This document shows, piece after piece, positions 9,373 to 17,340 of a stretch of 60,763 nt of DNA. This DNA comes from an uncultured Flavobacteriaceae bacterium. Its GTDB lineage: Bacteria > Bacteroidota > Bacteroidia > Flavobacteriales > Flavobacteriaceae. Positions within the stretch are counted from its first letter, which is position 1. Every line of letters starts with the position of its first letter. The stretch spans positions 1 through 60,763 of the forward strand of contig CANMLX010000028.1 in assembly GCA_947498845.1 (NCBI GenBank). Direction: 5' to 3'. The position numbers were made by a program, and so were the translations under genes. The notes below the pieces were generated by a model. The model did not search any database. It worked only from the letters and a program-made list of their open reading frames with translations, and was not told the origin of the DNA.

Positions 9373-10440
9373 ATGCTCTTAAAATTTTTACTTCTGGGAT
9401 CTTTTTTTACAATTTTAAACTTAAACGCTCAATATTCGAATTTATATGTAGGTACTTATACTCAAGGTGATAGTGATGGTATTTATTACTATAAATTTAA
9501 TACTGAAACTGGTGAGCTAACTAGCAAAACACTTGCAATTACAATAGATAACCCTTCTTTTTTAACGCATTCTAAAGATGGAAATTATTTATACTCTGTA
9601 AACGATACTGGAAATGGTTTTGTGTCTTCATACAAAATAAATAAAGACCATACTTTAAACCTTTTAACGCGCGTGAGTAGTCACGGTAAAGCGCCTTGCC
9701 ATATTGCTATAAACGGTGCTAATTCTAAAATTGCAGTCTCTAATTATTGGGGTGGTACTGTACCTATTTACGCTATCAATAAAGATGGCGCCTTATTAAA
9801 TGCTACCCAAGTTTTTAATCTTAATACAGATGAAATACCTGCCAGAGCACATTCAGCGCAATTTCATTTAAACGATTTATTTGTTGCAGATTTGGGAAAC
9901 AACGCTATTACTCACTTTAAGTTATCTAATGATGATAGCTATAAACTCGCATCTAAATCTATCATAGAAATAAAAGGGAATCCAGGACCGAGGCATTTTG
10001 CTGTTACTAAGGATGATACATATCTATATGTTATCAATGAATATGGTAGTTCCATTACTTCTATTAAGAAAACTAAAAAAGGCTACAAGCAAATTGATCA
10101 CGATTCTACCCTGGACACTAAATATAAAGGAAAAAATTCTTGTGCCGATATTCATTTATCTAAAGATGAACAATTTTTATATGGTTCTAATAGAGGAGAA
10201 AATTCTATTGCTGTTTTTAAAAGAAATTTAAAAACAGGCACCTTAGAAAAAATTCAAAATATTTCTGTTCACGGTAACTGGCCTAGAAATTTTACGTTAG
10301 ATCCATCTGGTAAATTTCTTCTAGTTGCTAACAGAAAAAGTAACGCTATTTCGGTTTTTAAAATTAATACTAAAACAGGAATGCTCACTTTTTTAAAAAG
10401 CTATGATGTTCCAGAACCCGTTTGTCTCGATTTTATATAA
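9373..10440 (+). CDS. Exported lactonase-family beta-propeller protein (6-phosphogluconolactonase-like)
   Basis: A 355-aa protein of the YbhE/Pgl type, seven-bladed propeller lactonases. Family signatures include NLYVGTYTQGDSDGIYYY at the start, PSFLTHSKDGNYLYSVND, GKAPCHIAINGANSKIAVSNY, GPRHFAVTKDDTYLYVINE and the final NWPRNFTLDPSGKFLLVAN. A short N-terminal hydrophobic segment ending NLNAQ looks like a signal peptide, so this copy is probably exported; that argues against the cytosolic pentose phosphate step and for another lactone substrate. Its stop codon shares its last base with inverted-repeat element M3, and M2 lies just upstream. Confidence 0.87.
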   Translation: MLLKFLLLGSFFTILNLNAQYSNLYVGTYTQGDSDGIYYYKFNTETGELTSKTLAITIDNPSFLTHSKDGNYLYSVNDTGNGFVSSYKINKDHTLNLLTRVSSHGKAPCHIAINGANSKIAVSNYWGGTVPIYAINKDGALLNATQVFNLNTDEIPARAHSAQFHLNDLFVADLGNNAITHFKLSNDDSYKLASKSIIEIKGNPGPRHFAVTKDDTYLYVINEYGSSITSIKKTKKGYKQIDHDSTLDTKYKGKNSCADIHLSKDEQFLYGSNRGENSIAVFKRNLKTGTLEKIQNISVHGNWPRNFTLDPSGKFLLVANRKSNAISVFKINTKTGMLTFLKSYDVPEPVCLDFI

Positions 10441-10622
10441 TACCATTTACGTAATTTAATTTCGTATAAATATTTTTGTCATTTCTGTATTCGTAATAAA
10501 ATGAAGAATAATTTTGTATCGAGAAGCTGCTAACCTGTTGTCGATACATCCCGAAGCAAGTTCGGGACACTCGAACTGACATATACGAAAATTTTAATCG
10601 TAAATCGTAAAATAATTGGTAT
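10440..10622. repeat. Miniature inverted-repeat element M3 (ATACCA family) with internal palindrome
   Basis: 183 bp from ATACCATTTACG to the inverted end attggtat. Inside is a GC-rich palindrome TCCCGAA-gcaag-TTCGGGA (10549-10567) followed by cactcgaactgacat, a type of dispersed sequence common in Flavobacteria. The first base of the element is the last base of the lactonase stop codon. Confidence 0.65.
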
Positions 10623-10643
10623 CATCTACAATCGATAGGTAAT

Positions 10644-10677
10644 AAAAAAAGCGTCTAAAAATTTAGACGCTTTTTTT
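10644..10677. terminator. Bidirectional intrinsic terminator
   Basis: The stem GCGTCTAAA/TTTAGACGC is flanked by A7 on one side and T7 on the other. It can end both the plus-strand lactonase transcript and the minus-strand TerB-like gene. Confidence 0.9.
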
Positions 10678-10697
10678 ATAATTTTTGAACACTTACT

Positions 10698-11129
10698 TTA
10701 TCTGTTCATATTTTTTATTGCTTCTGTAAACTCATCGATATCTACACCTTCATTCACTAAAGTTAACGCTTTATCTACAATATACTTTGCATTTTCTGTA
10801 TTGAATCCCAGACCTACAGCTATTTTATGCAACAAGACTTCCTGTTCTTCTCCTCTAATTTGGTCTGCATATACCATGCGTGATAAATCAAATAAACGCT
10901 CTAAACGTCTATCGTAAGATGTAGGAGGGTTTATAGGATGCGACTTATAATCTTTTAAAATAATTTTATAATCTGCTTCACTAATATCTAAATTTCTTGC
11001 AACTCTATCTAAAAAAGCTTGCTCTCCATCTGTTATAATACCATCATCCATTGCAACACGTACTAAAGCGGCAAAATGATCTTCATTACGCTTCTTAAAA
11101 CCACTGTCAAATAAATCTGAAAACGACAT
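10698..11129 (-). CDS. TerB-like (tellurite resistance B family) helical protein
   Basis: A 143-aa all-helical protein matching the TerB/DjlA-N fold. Two halves carry the acidic pattern AMDDGIITDGEQAFLDRVARNLDIS and a helical repeat ending in LHKIAVGLGFNTENAKYIVDKAL. No signal peptide or membrane segment is seen. TerB-like proteins bind divalent metals and associate with membranes in some species, but true tellurite resistance needs partners that are not in this window. A second TerB domain occurs in the DnaJ protein at 52274-53062. The gene is monocistronic, with a terminator after it. Confidence 0.8.
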   Translation of the reverse strand: MSFSDLFDSGFKKRNEDHFAALVRVAMDDGIITDGEQAFLDRVARNLDISEADYKIILKDYKSHPINPPTSYDRRLERLFDLSRMVYADQIRGEEQEVLLHKIAVGLGFNTENAKYIVDKALTLVNEGVDIDEFTEAIKNMNR

Positions 11130-11244
11130 AATACTCTCTTTTTTTTAACGCTACAAACCTACATATTTTTTTTAAGAAACATATCCCTAAAATTTAATTT
11201 TTTGATTGCTTGTTTCTCCAAAAAGACACAACAATTTTTATAAT

Positions 11245-12030
11245 TTATTCCTTGTATTGCTTTGCTTTTTTGGATATTCCATTTACATAATCTCGAATCA
11301 TATTAGCCTGTTTAGAAAGAGAATCTCCTTTAAAACAACATATATCTTTATAAGTAATATTAGTATTGTAATAGCGTAAATACATAGCTGCTAAAGGCAT
11401 GTAGGACCAATGCCATTTTTCTAAATTATAGCCTGTTCTACCTTGTTTTTTATTAGTATAAACTTGATAAAACCCATAATTATTAGCGTTCTTTAACAAC
11501 CATTGGTATTCCTTTTTTCCTTTACCTTTTTCGAAATAGGAATTATTTAGGTTATTAATATCTATATCTGTCCCCCAATGATGTCTTGATGTAGTTGGCA
11601 TTGAACTGTACTCTAATATTTTTTTGGCTCGACGTAATGGTTTTAGGTTTTTATATTTCTTCCATTTACGTTCCCAAATGCCTTTTTGTTCGTAAAAAGT
11701 CCTTGTCCCTGAGATAATTTTTAAATCAACACCATCTTGTTTGGCCATATTAAACATTTTAATAAATGCCTTATAAGCCTCTTTGTTTAAATACATTGTT
11801 TTTGACGCATAAATTGAGCCCACTTTTTCAAACTCTTCATGCTTTTTGTAATCAAATTTCCCTAAAACAAAGACCTTATTAAGGTATTTTGGAAAACTTA
11901 GCTTTTTAACTACAGGATCACTGTTAGTTTTAGTTTGCAAACTATTTTTTACCTTAGGTTTCTCAACTTGTTTATGTTCTTTGCAACACAGTATAAGTAC
12001 TAAAAAGGAAAACATTAATTTGATTTTCAT
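11245..12030 (-). CDS. VanY-family D-alanyl-D-alanine carboxypeptidase lipoprotein
   Basis: A 261-aa zinc peptidase of family M15B that trims D-Ala-D-Ala ends of peptidoglycan stem peptides. The signal sequence ends FLVLILCC, giving a lipobox and an outer- or inner-membrane anchored periplasmic enzyme. Family motifs are SGTRTFYEQKGIW, the zinc ligands in SRHHWGTDID, and the catalytic and third ligand region EKWHWSYMP. ATG at 12030 gives MKIKLMF directly at the signal peptide and is preferred over a TTG two codons upstream. It is the last gene of a four-gene minus-strand run and starts 12 bp after the histidine kinase stop, so it is likely co-transcribed. Confidence 0.87.
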   Translation of the reverse strand: MKIKLMFSFLVLILCCKEHKQVEKPKVKNSLQTKTNSDPVVKKLSFPKYLNKVFVLGKFDYKKHEEFEKVGSIYASKTMYLNKEAYKAFIKMFNMAKQDGVDLKIISGTRTFYEQKGIWERKWKKYKNLKPLRRAKKILEYSSMPTTSRHHWGTDIDINNLNNSYFEKGKGKKEYQWLLKNANNYGFYQVYTNKKQGRTGYNLEKWHWSYMPLAAMYLRYYNTNITYKDICCFKGDSLSKQANMIRDYVNGISKKAKQYKE

Positions 12031-12042
12031 GAGCAAATATTT

Positions 12043-13854
12043 CTAAGTTAACTGGGATTGTTTTGGGATTGTAAAATAAAATGTTGTGCCTTTACCAAAC
12101 TCTGATTCAAACCAAATTTGTCCTCCTAAAGACTCTACAATCTTTTTACAATAGGCTAACCCAATACCTGTACCTTCATACTCCTCTCGGGAATTTAATC
12201 GCTGAAAAATAGCAAACACTTTTTCTTTGTGTTGCTCCTGAATACCAATACCATTATCGGTAACTTGAAACTGAAAATAAGATCTGCTTTGCTCTTCTGG
12301 CGCTATTATTTTACAACTAATTGCTACAACAGGGTCTACATCAGGTTTTTTAAACTTAATAGCATTGTTTATCAGGTTTTGGAATAATGTTCTAAGCTCT
12401 ACTTTACTTCCTGCTACTTCTGGCAGATTATTATAAGTTACTTTTGCGTTAAAACGCTGTATGGCATTTGATAAATCGGATAACACCTCATCTAATAAAT
12501 CGTTACAATTTATAAATACTTTATGTTTTGCTTTTCCTAATCTTGAATATTCCAATAGCGCATCTATAAGTGAACGCATACGCTTACTTGATTTATCAAT
12601 AAACTCCATGCTCATTTTTGCATCTTCATCCAATTTATCATCGTAATCATCTCTTAAAAGTTCAATTAACCCTGAAATTGTGGCTAAAGGCTCTTTAAGA
12701 TCATGACTGGTGATATAGGCAAACTCTTCCAGCTCTTTATTTTTAGATGCTAATATTAAAGACTGGTTGTAAATATTATCGTTTTTTTCTTTTAGAGCAC
12801 TATTTAAGCGTTTTATAGACCTATTGTTTTTATAAATCAATAGCCCAGAAATTAATGCTATAGCGCTCAATAATATTAACAAATAGCTTATTATACGCTG
12901 GTTATCAAGCTCTTTGTTTATAGACTTTAACCTCGACTCTTTAACAGTGATATCCTCTTTTTGTTTGGATAATATTCTATTTTGAGTTTCTATTTTCTCA
13001 CTGGCCAATTCTATGTGTTGTTGACTGCTCTTTAAAGCATCTAATTGCTTTAAAATACGCGTTTCAAGTTCTCGTTCTATAATTATTTTTTCTGAATATT
13101 TTTTCTTTCGAAATTCTGAAACTAATTTAAGTGCTTCTATCTGATTTTGTTTACTTTGCAGAGCTTCTCCCTGAGTTTCAATTTTAGATACTTTCTTGTT
13201 TATAGCTTCTTTTTGATTTCGAATTTCCTGTTCTTTGAGCTTAATCTCGGTTTTCGTTTTATCTAACTGCTCATTACTTTTTTCTAACTTTTTTTCGTAG
13301 TCCTGAAAATGTTGTTTCCATTTTTCTATTGAAGAAATAGCGCCTATACGTAAACTAGCAGGAACACTAATATTATTTTCATTTAAAATAGCTTCGTTAA
13401 TCTCGTATTCAAAACGATTATCTACCTTAACAATATTTATCATTGAAGCGTTATACGGGTAGTCTTCGGTAATCAACAAGGTATTGTTTCCCGATATTTT
13501 ATTTAAAATATAACCAACATCAAAGCCTTTATTGTAATTAACATAAACAAGATCAACATCTGTTATGTCTTTAACTGCACTAAAATTTAGGATACGAACA
13601 GGCTTGCCTTTTAGTTGTCGTTTTTCAGAAAGCGCTCTTAAATCTATAATGGTACGTTCTTTCCCAAGAACCCCAATAATAAAATGTGAATTCGTATTAG
13701 TATCGTTATATACTACTTGTTCTGCAAAATTAAAAATAGAAATAGCGCGCTTAAGTCGATTTACTTGCTCACTTGAATTTTGAGATCCCATATGTAAAGA
13801 CACCAATAGCACTATAGCTAAAAAAATATGCTTCTTTAGAACGATACTTTTCAT
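12043..13854 (-). CDS. Sensor histidine kinase with periplasmic YfiR-like domain
   Basis: A 603-aa kinase. A signal peptide is followed by a domain (about 30-170) matching YfiR/DUF4154: FIIGVLGKERTIIDLRALS, GKPVRILNFSAVKDI, NTLLITEDYP, INIVKVDNRFEYEINE. A long coiled coil follows (about 175-325), one membrane helix (SYLLILLSAIALISGLLIY, about 328-347), then HisKA with the phospho-acceptor His near 382 in SHDLKEPL, and HATPase with NLINNAIKF, DNGIGI and GTGIGLAYCKKI. Classical YfiR is a separate periplasmic regulator of the YfiN cyclase; here it is fused to a kinase. The gene begins 4 bp after the TonB receptor stop, which implies a shared sensing job. No DNA-binding output domain is present. 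Confidence 0.88.
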   Translation of the reverse strand: MKSIVLKKHIFLAIVLLVSLHMGSQNSSEQVNRLKRAISIFNFAEQVVYNDTNTNSHFIIGVLGKERTIIDLRALSEKRQLKGKPVRILNFSAVKDITDVDLVYVNYNKGFDVGYILNKISGNNTLLITEDYPYNASMINIVKVDNRFEYEINEAILNENNISVPASLRIGAISSIEKWKQHFQDYEKKLEKSNEQLDKTKTEIKLKEQEIRNQKEAINKKVSKIETQGEALQSKQNQIEALKLVSEFRKKKYSEKIIIERELETRILKQLDALKSSQQHIELASEKIETQNRILSKQKEDITVKESRLKSINKELDNQRIISYLLILLSAIALISGLLIYKNNRSIKRLNSALKEKNDNIYNQSLILASKNKELEEFAYITSHDLKEPLATISGLIELLRDDYDDKLDEDAKMSMEFIDKSSKRMRSLIDALLEYSRLGKAKHKVFINCNDLLDEVLSDLSNAIQRFNAKVTYNNLPEVAGSKVELRTLFQNLINNAIKFKKPDVDPVVAISCKIIAPEEQSRSYFQFQVTDNGIGIQEQHKEKVFAIFQRLNSREEYEGTGIGLAYCKKIVESLGGQIWFESEFGKGTTFYFTIPKQSQLT

Positions 13855-13858
13855 AGTA

Positions 13859-16564
13859 TTAGAGTCTTAATGCTATTCTTGCAAAATAGTTGGCTCCATT
13901 TACACCAAACTGCTGTACACGTCTACTATATACAAAACTTCCTTGAGATGTATTGGCCGAATGCTTATGTTTATCTGGATAAATATCAAAAATATTATTA
14001 CACCCTACAGTAACATTTAACCAACCATATGGGTTATAAGTAACATACAAATCAGTTATAAATTTAGGTCTAAATTTTTGATCTCTACTTTCAACTATTC
14101 CATTAAACTCGTTAAGTTGCCAGTTACTTGCGTCGCCATCATCTGGGTGAATATAATCTAAGCTTCCAAAATAGGTGCCAATTAGATTAAATTTAAATTT
14201 ATCTAGCTCATAATTTATATACGAGTTAATTTTAAATTCTGGTTGTGCAGATTCTATTCTGGAACGCTCTTCCCTATTAAACAGAGATTCGACATCATTA
14301 TTAATAACGCTATTATCTTTAATTTTAGTCACTCTGGTTTTTGTAAAATTAGCAGACACTTTTGCTTTCATCTTACCTTCCCCTATTTTATCTTGATAGT
14401 GAAATGTAGCTTCTACACCATTGGTTTTAGAATTTATTGCATTAACAAAAAATTGCGCTGCGGTTACATCAAAAGGTGATAAAATAGCTTCATAGCCTTC
14501 ACTAAATTGTCCAGATAATACAATACGATCTTTAATATTTATATTATAATAATCGAAAGCAAACGTATATTTATCTTTTACTTTAGCGCTTAATCCTAAA
14601 CTAAAGTGCTTGGATAATTCTGGCGCTAAATCTTTAACATTAAAAGCATCTGTAACCAAGGAACTTTCGTGATTAAAAGTGCCTACTTGACTAATGTCAC
14701 TATCAAAATATTGCGTACTTATTTTTTGGAAATATACTTGATGTAATGAAGGTGCCCTAAAACCTGTAGAATAACTAGAACGCACAGAAATATTCTTATT
14801 AAATAAATATCTACTAGACACTTTCCATATAGCATTCTCACCAAAATCATTGTTGGATTCGTACCTAAAAGCTGCTTTTAATAGTAAAGGGTCAATTGGT
14901 TTTAATTCAATATCTAGGTAGCCTGAGGCATTAGATCTATAGCGTGTTAATTCATCTCTGGGATGAATACCCGGAAAAACCTGAGCACCTATCAATCGTT
15001 GCAATTCTTCGCCATTGTTGTCTATAAAAGTCTCCTCTCCATTTACATAAGAATCTTCTTCTCCTGCTATTATTTCATAGCGTTCAACACGAACTTCTCC
15101 ACCAAAAGCTAAATTTAGCCCTTTCATCACATCAAATGGTTTACTAATATCGATGTTTGTTGTATTAAGCTGGTAGTTATAACCTCCCGATTTAAATGTT
15201 TTGGGAGAGACAACTCCAATGGATGCATTATTAGAATTATTAACAGTAAAATCGATACTATTTTGACCTATAGAATGGCTAAAATCCAAATCCCAACCAT
15301 TTTTCTGTCCTCTTACGCCAATAGTTAAAGCATCATCTTGAATATTAGTAAGTATTTCGGGAGAAAACCCATTAGGGAATAGCTCTCTAACAACAAGCTG
15401 TTCATCTTTTGGAAAACGATAAAACCCCTTAGATAGACCTTCTCTGGAGTTTCTTCCACCAAAAAAATACATTCTCGCTTTGTTAAAAAGCGATAGCTCA
15501 CCATTAAATCCCAATGCAGAATTACGCGTTGTGGCACTACCAACCTCCATCACTCTTTTATTTTTATAACCAGTCTGGGAGAAGAAATTATTTTGCTCTA
15601 TTAATTGACTGTCAAGCGTGTTATCTAATGAATACACATTACCCCTATAATCTCCAGCTCTATTAGTCGCTCCTCTATCTCTAAACTCTCCTGTTAAATT
15701 TATATATCCAGTATTACCTATTTTCAATCCAAAATTACCACTAAAGTAGCGTAACATGCCATCACCCTCTGTATTACTACCAAATCCAGATTCAATATCA
15801 ATAACATCGGTTTGCTTTTTTAATATAATGTTTATAACCCCCGCAATAGCATCGGATCCATATTGTGATGTGGCTCCATCACGTAATACTTCAATACGAT
15901 CTATAGAAGCTACAGGAATGGCATTAAAATCTGTCCCAACACTACCTCTACCAATAGTACCATTAACATTTAACATAGATGAGGTATGTCTGCGTTTCCC
16001 ATTGATCAACACCAAAACTTGATCTGGCCCCAACCCTCTAAGTGTTGCAGGGTCTATATGATCTGTCCCATCTGAAATTGTTTGATGTGTTGAATGGAAT
16101 GATGGTAATAGATAGTGTAGAATTGTTCCTAATTCAAAATGAGACGAATTACTTATTTCCTCTGGAGTAATTATTTCTATAGGCACTGTTGTTGCTAGTG
16201 AATATTGCGGAGAAGAACGTGTACCTAGAGACACAGGTTCTTCGGCAGAAAACCGTGTTTGTAACACAAAATCAAGTAACACTTTATCTCCTACTTTAGC
16301 TATTACAGATTTACTTTGCGAACTATACATTACAAAAGATACAGTGACCACATGGTCGCCTTCTTCTATATTTAATTCGTAATTACCATTAATATCTGTT
16401 GTTGTTTGTAAATTGCTACCTTCTATTAAAACTTGAGCTCCAGGCAAATTACCAAATTCATCCGAAACATTACCCCTAATTACCGCTCTGTTTTGCGCAT
16501 AAATATGCATACTTAACACACATAAAACTAACAAAAACAAATACTTGTTAAGTTTTTTCTCCAT
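13859..16564 (-). CDS. TonB-dependent outer-membrane receptor with carboxypeptidase-like N-terminal domain
   Basis: About 901 aa. A signal peptide ending HIYAQ is followed by a CarboxypepD_reg-like domain (RAVIRGNVSDEFGNLPGAQV), then a plug with LRGLGPDQVLVLINGKRRH and IDRIEVLRDGATSQYGSDAI, and a 22-stranded barrel ending in the aromatic-Arg-Leu pattern ARIALRL. There is no SusD partner, so a RagA/SusC polysaccharide system is unlikely. It lies between a response regulator and a YfiR-domain kinase, suggesting an uptake or signal receptor regulated with them. The ATG at 16564 (MEKKLNK) directly precedes the signal peptide; a start at 16627 would add an unlikely 21-residue leader. The ligand is not predictable. 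Confidence 0.9.
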   Translation of the reverse strand: MEKKLNKYLFLLVLCVLSMHIYAQNRAVIRGNVSDEFGNLPGAQVLIEGSNLQTTTDINGNYELNIEEGDHVVTVSFVMYSSQSKSVIAKVGDKVLLDFVLQTRFSAEEPVSLGTRSSPQYSLATTVPIEIITPEEISNSSHFELGTILHYLLPSFHSTHQTISDGTDHIDPATLRGLGPDQVLVLINGKRRHTSSMLNVNGTIGRGSVGTDFNAIPVASIDRIEVLRDGATSQYGSDAIAGVINIILKKQTDVIDIESGFGSNTEGDGMLRYFSGNFGLKIGNTGYINLTGEFRDRGATNRAGDYRGNVYSLDNTLDSQLIEQNNFFSQTGYKNKRVMEVGSATTRNSALGFNGELSLFNKARMYFFGGRNSREGLSKGFYRFPKDEQLVVRELFPNGFSPEILTNIQDDALTIGVRGQKNGWDLDFSHSIGQNSIDFTVNNSNNASIGVVSPKTFKSGGYNYQLNTTNIDISKPFDVMKGLNLAFGGEVRVERYEIIAGEEDSYVNGEETFIDNNGEELQRLIGAQVFPGIHPRDELTRYRSNASGYLDIELKPIDPLLLKAAFRYESNNDFGENAIWKVSSRYLFNKNISVRSSYSTGFRAPSLHQVYFQKISTQYFDSDISQVGTFNHESSLVTDAFNVKDLAPELSKHFSLGLSAKVKDKYTFAFDYYNINIKDRIVLSGQFSEGYEAILSPFDVTAAQFFVNAINSKTNGVEATFHYQDKIGEGKMKAKVSANFTKTRVTKIKDNSVINNDVESLFNREERSRIESAQPEFKINSYINYELDKFKFNLIGTYFGSLDYIHPDDGDASNWQLNEFNGIVESRDQKFRPKFITDLYVTYNPYGWLNVTVGCNNIFDIYPDKHKHSANTSQGSFVYSRRVQQFGVNGANYFARIALRL

Positions 16565-16674
16565 ACTATTATAATTTATCAAAAATAATTCTGCCTTATA
16601 TTGATTTGTAAAGGATTCTCTCTCCAAACATGAATCTTCTTCATAAGAAAATTCAGCAAAACTAATTGAGTTTA

Positions 16675-17082
16675 TTAAATTGATTTACTGAGCGTTAATT
16701 CACTCAATATTTTATCTAAAACAGTTAGGGATAAGGGTTTATTAATATAATTATTTATTAAACTACTCCTTTTTGCTCTTTCTTGATCTTCAGGGTTGGA
16801 TGAGGTCGTGAGCATTACAATATCTATACTTGAAGTAAAATTGATATCTAGTTCGTTATAGGCTTCTATAAACTCCCAACCATTCATAGCTGGCATGTTT
16901 ATATCTAAAAAAATTATGTCTGGTTTTTTTACATTACCCTTTAAGGCTTTATTTAAATATTCTAATGCAGCAGAAGCGCTATTTACTGATGCTGTAACAC
17001 CAAACTCATCATGCTTTTTTACAATTTTTTCGTTATAAAAACTTGTAAATTTATCATCGTCTATCAGCAATGTTTGTTTCAT
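16675..17082 (-). CDS. Single-domain response regulator (receiver only)
   Basis: A 135-aa CheY-like receiver without output domain. Phospho-acceptor D60 lies in IIFLDINMPAMNGWEF, the acidic pocket is LIDDD near residues 6-10, the switch Thr is in VMLTTSS, and Lys115 is in NYINKPLS. It is the first gene of the minus-strand run leading to the TonB receptor and the histidine kinase, the gap to the receptor start being 110 bp. It is a natural phosphotransfer partner of that kinase, acting through protein-protein contact or a phosphorelay, which is inference from position. Confidence 0.9.
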   Translation of the reverse strand: MKQTLLIDDDKFTSFYNEKIVKKHDEFGVTASVNSASAALEYLNKALKGNVKKPDIIFLDINMPAMNGWEFIEAYNELDINFTSSIDIVMLTTSSNPEDQERAKRSSLINNYINKPLSLTVLDKILSELTLSKSI

Positions 17083-17310
17083 TAAGTAATAATTATGTCT
17101 TTAAAAATTACTTTTTAAAGACCTTTTAATTAAAAATTATTTTGGCACATTTAGCTTAAAATATACTTCTTAATTTTACCTAAAAGTATAAATTAAGCAT
17201 ATCGCTATAATAACGATTTAAAGTAAAATTTCCTAAAATATAGAAAACAATCCTTCTTTTTTGAAATTAAATCTTACAAAAAATAACTTTATAACTATAA
17301 ATTCCCTGCT

Positions 17311-17318
17311 TATATTTG
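17311..17318 (+). promoter_or_regulatory. Candidate -7 promoter box for mfd
   Basis: TATATTTG fits the Bacteroidota -7 consensus TAnnTTTG and lies 23 bp before the mfd start codon. The -33 position reads tttat rather than TTTG, so the match is partial. Confidence 0.5.
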
Positions 17319-17340
17319 CAATTATTTAAAAACAACTAGA

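Noticed and set aside
10698..11129. Tellurite resistance operon
   Set aside because: Only a TerB-like protein is present; TerC, TerD, TerE and similar partners are missing, so resistance cannot be claimed.
16565..16627. Upstream start of the first TonB receptor
   Set aside because: It adds 21 residues in front of a clear signal peptide, so a start at 16564 is chosen.
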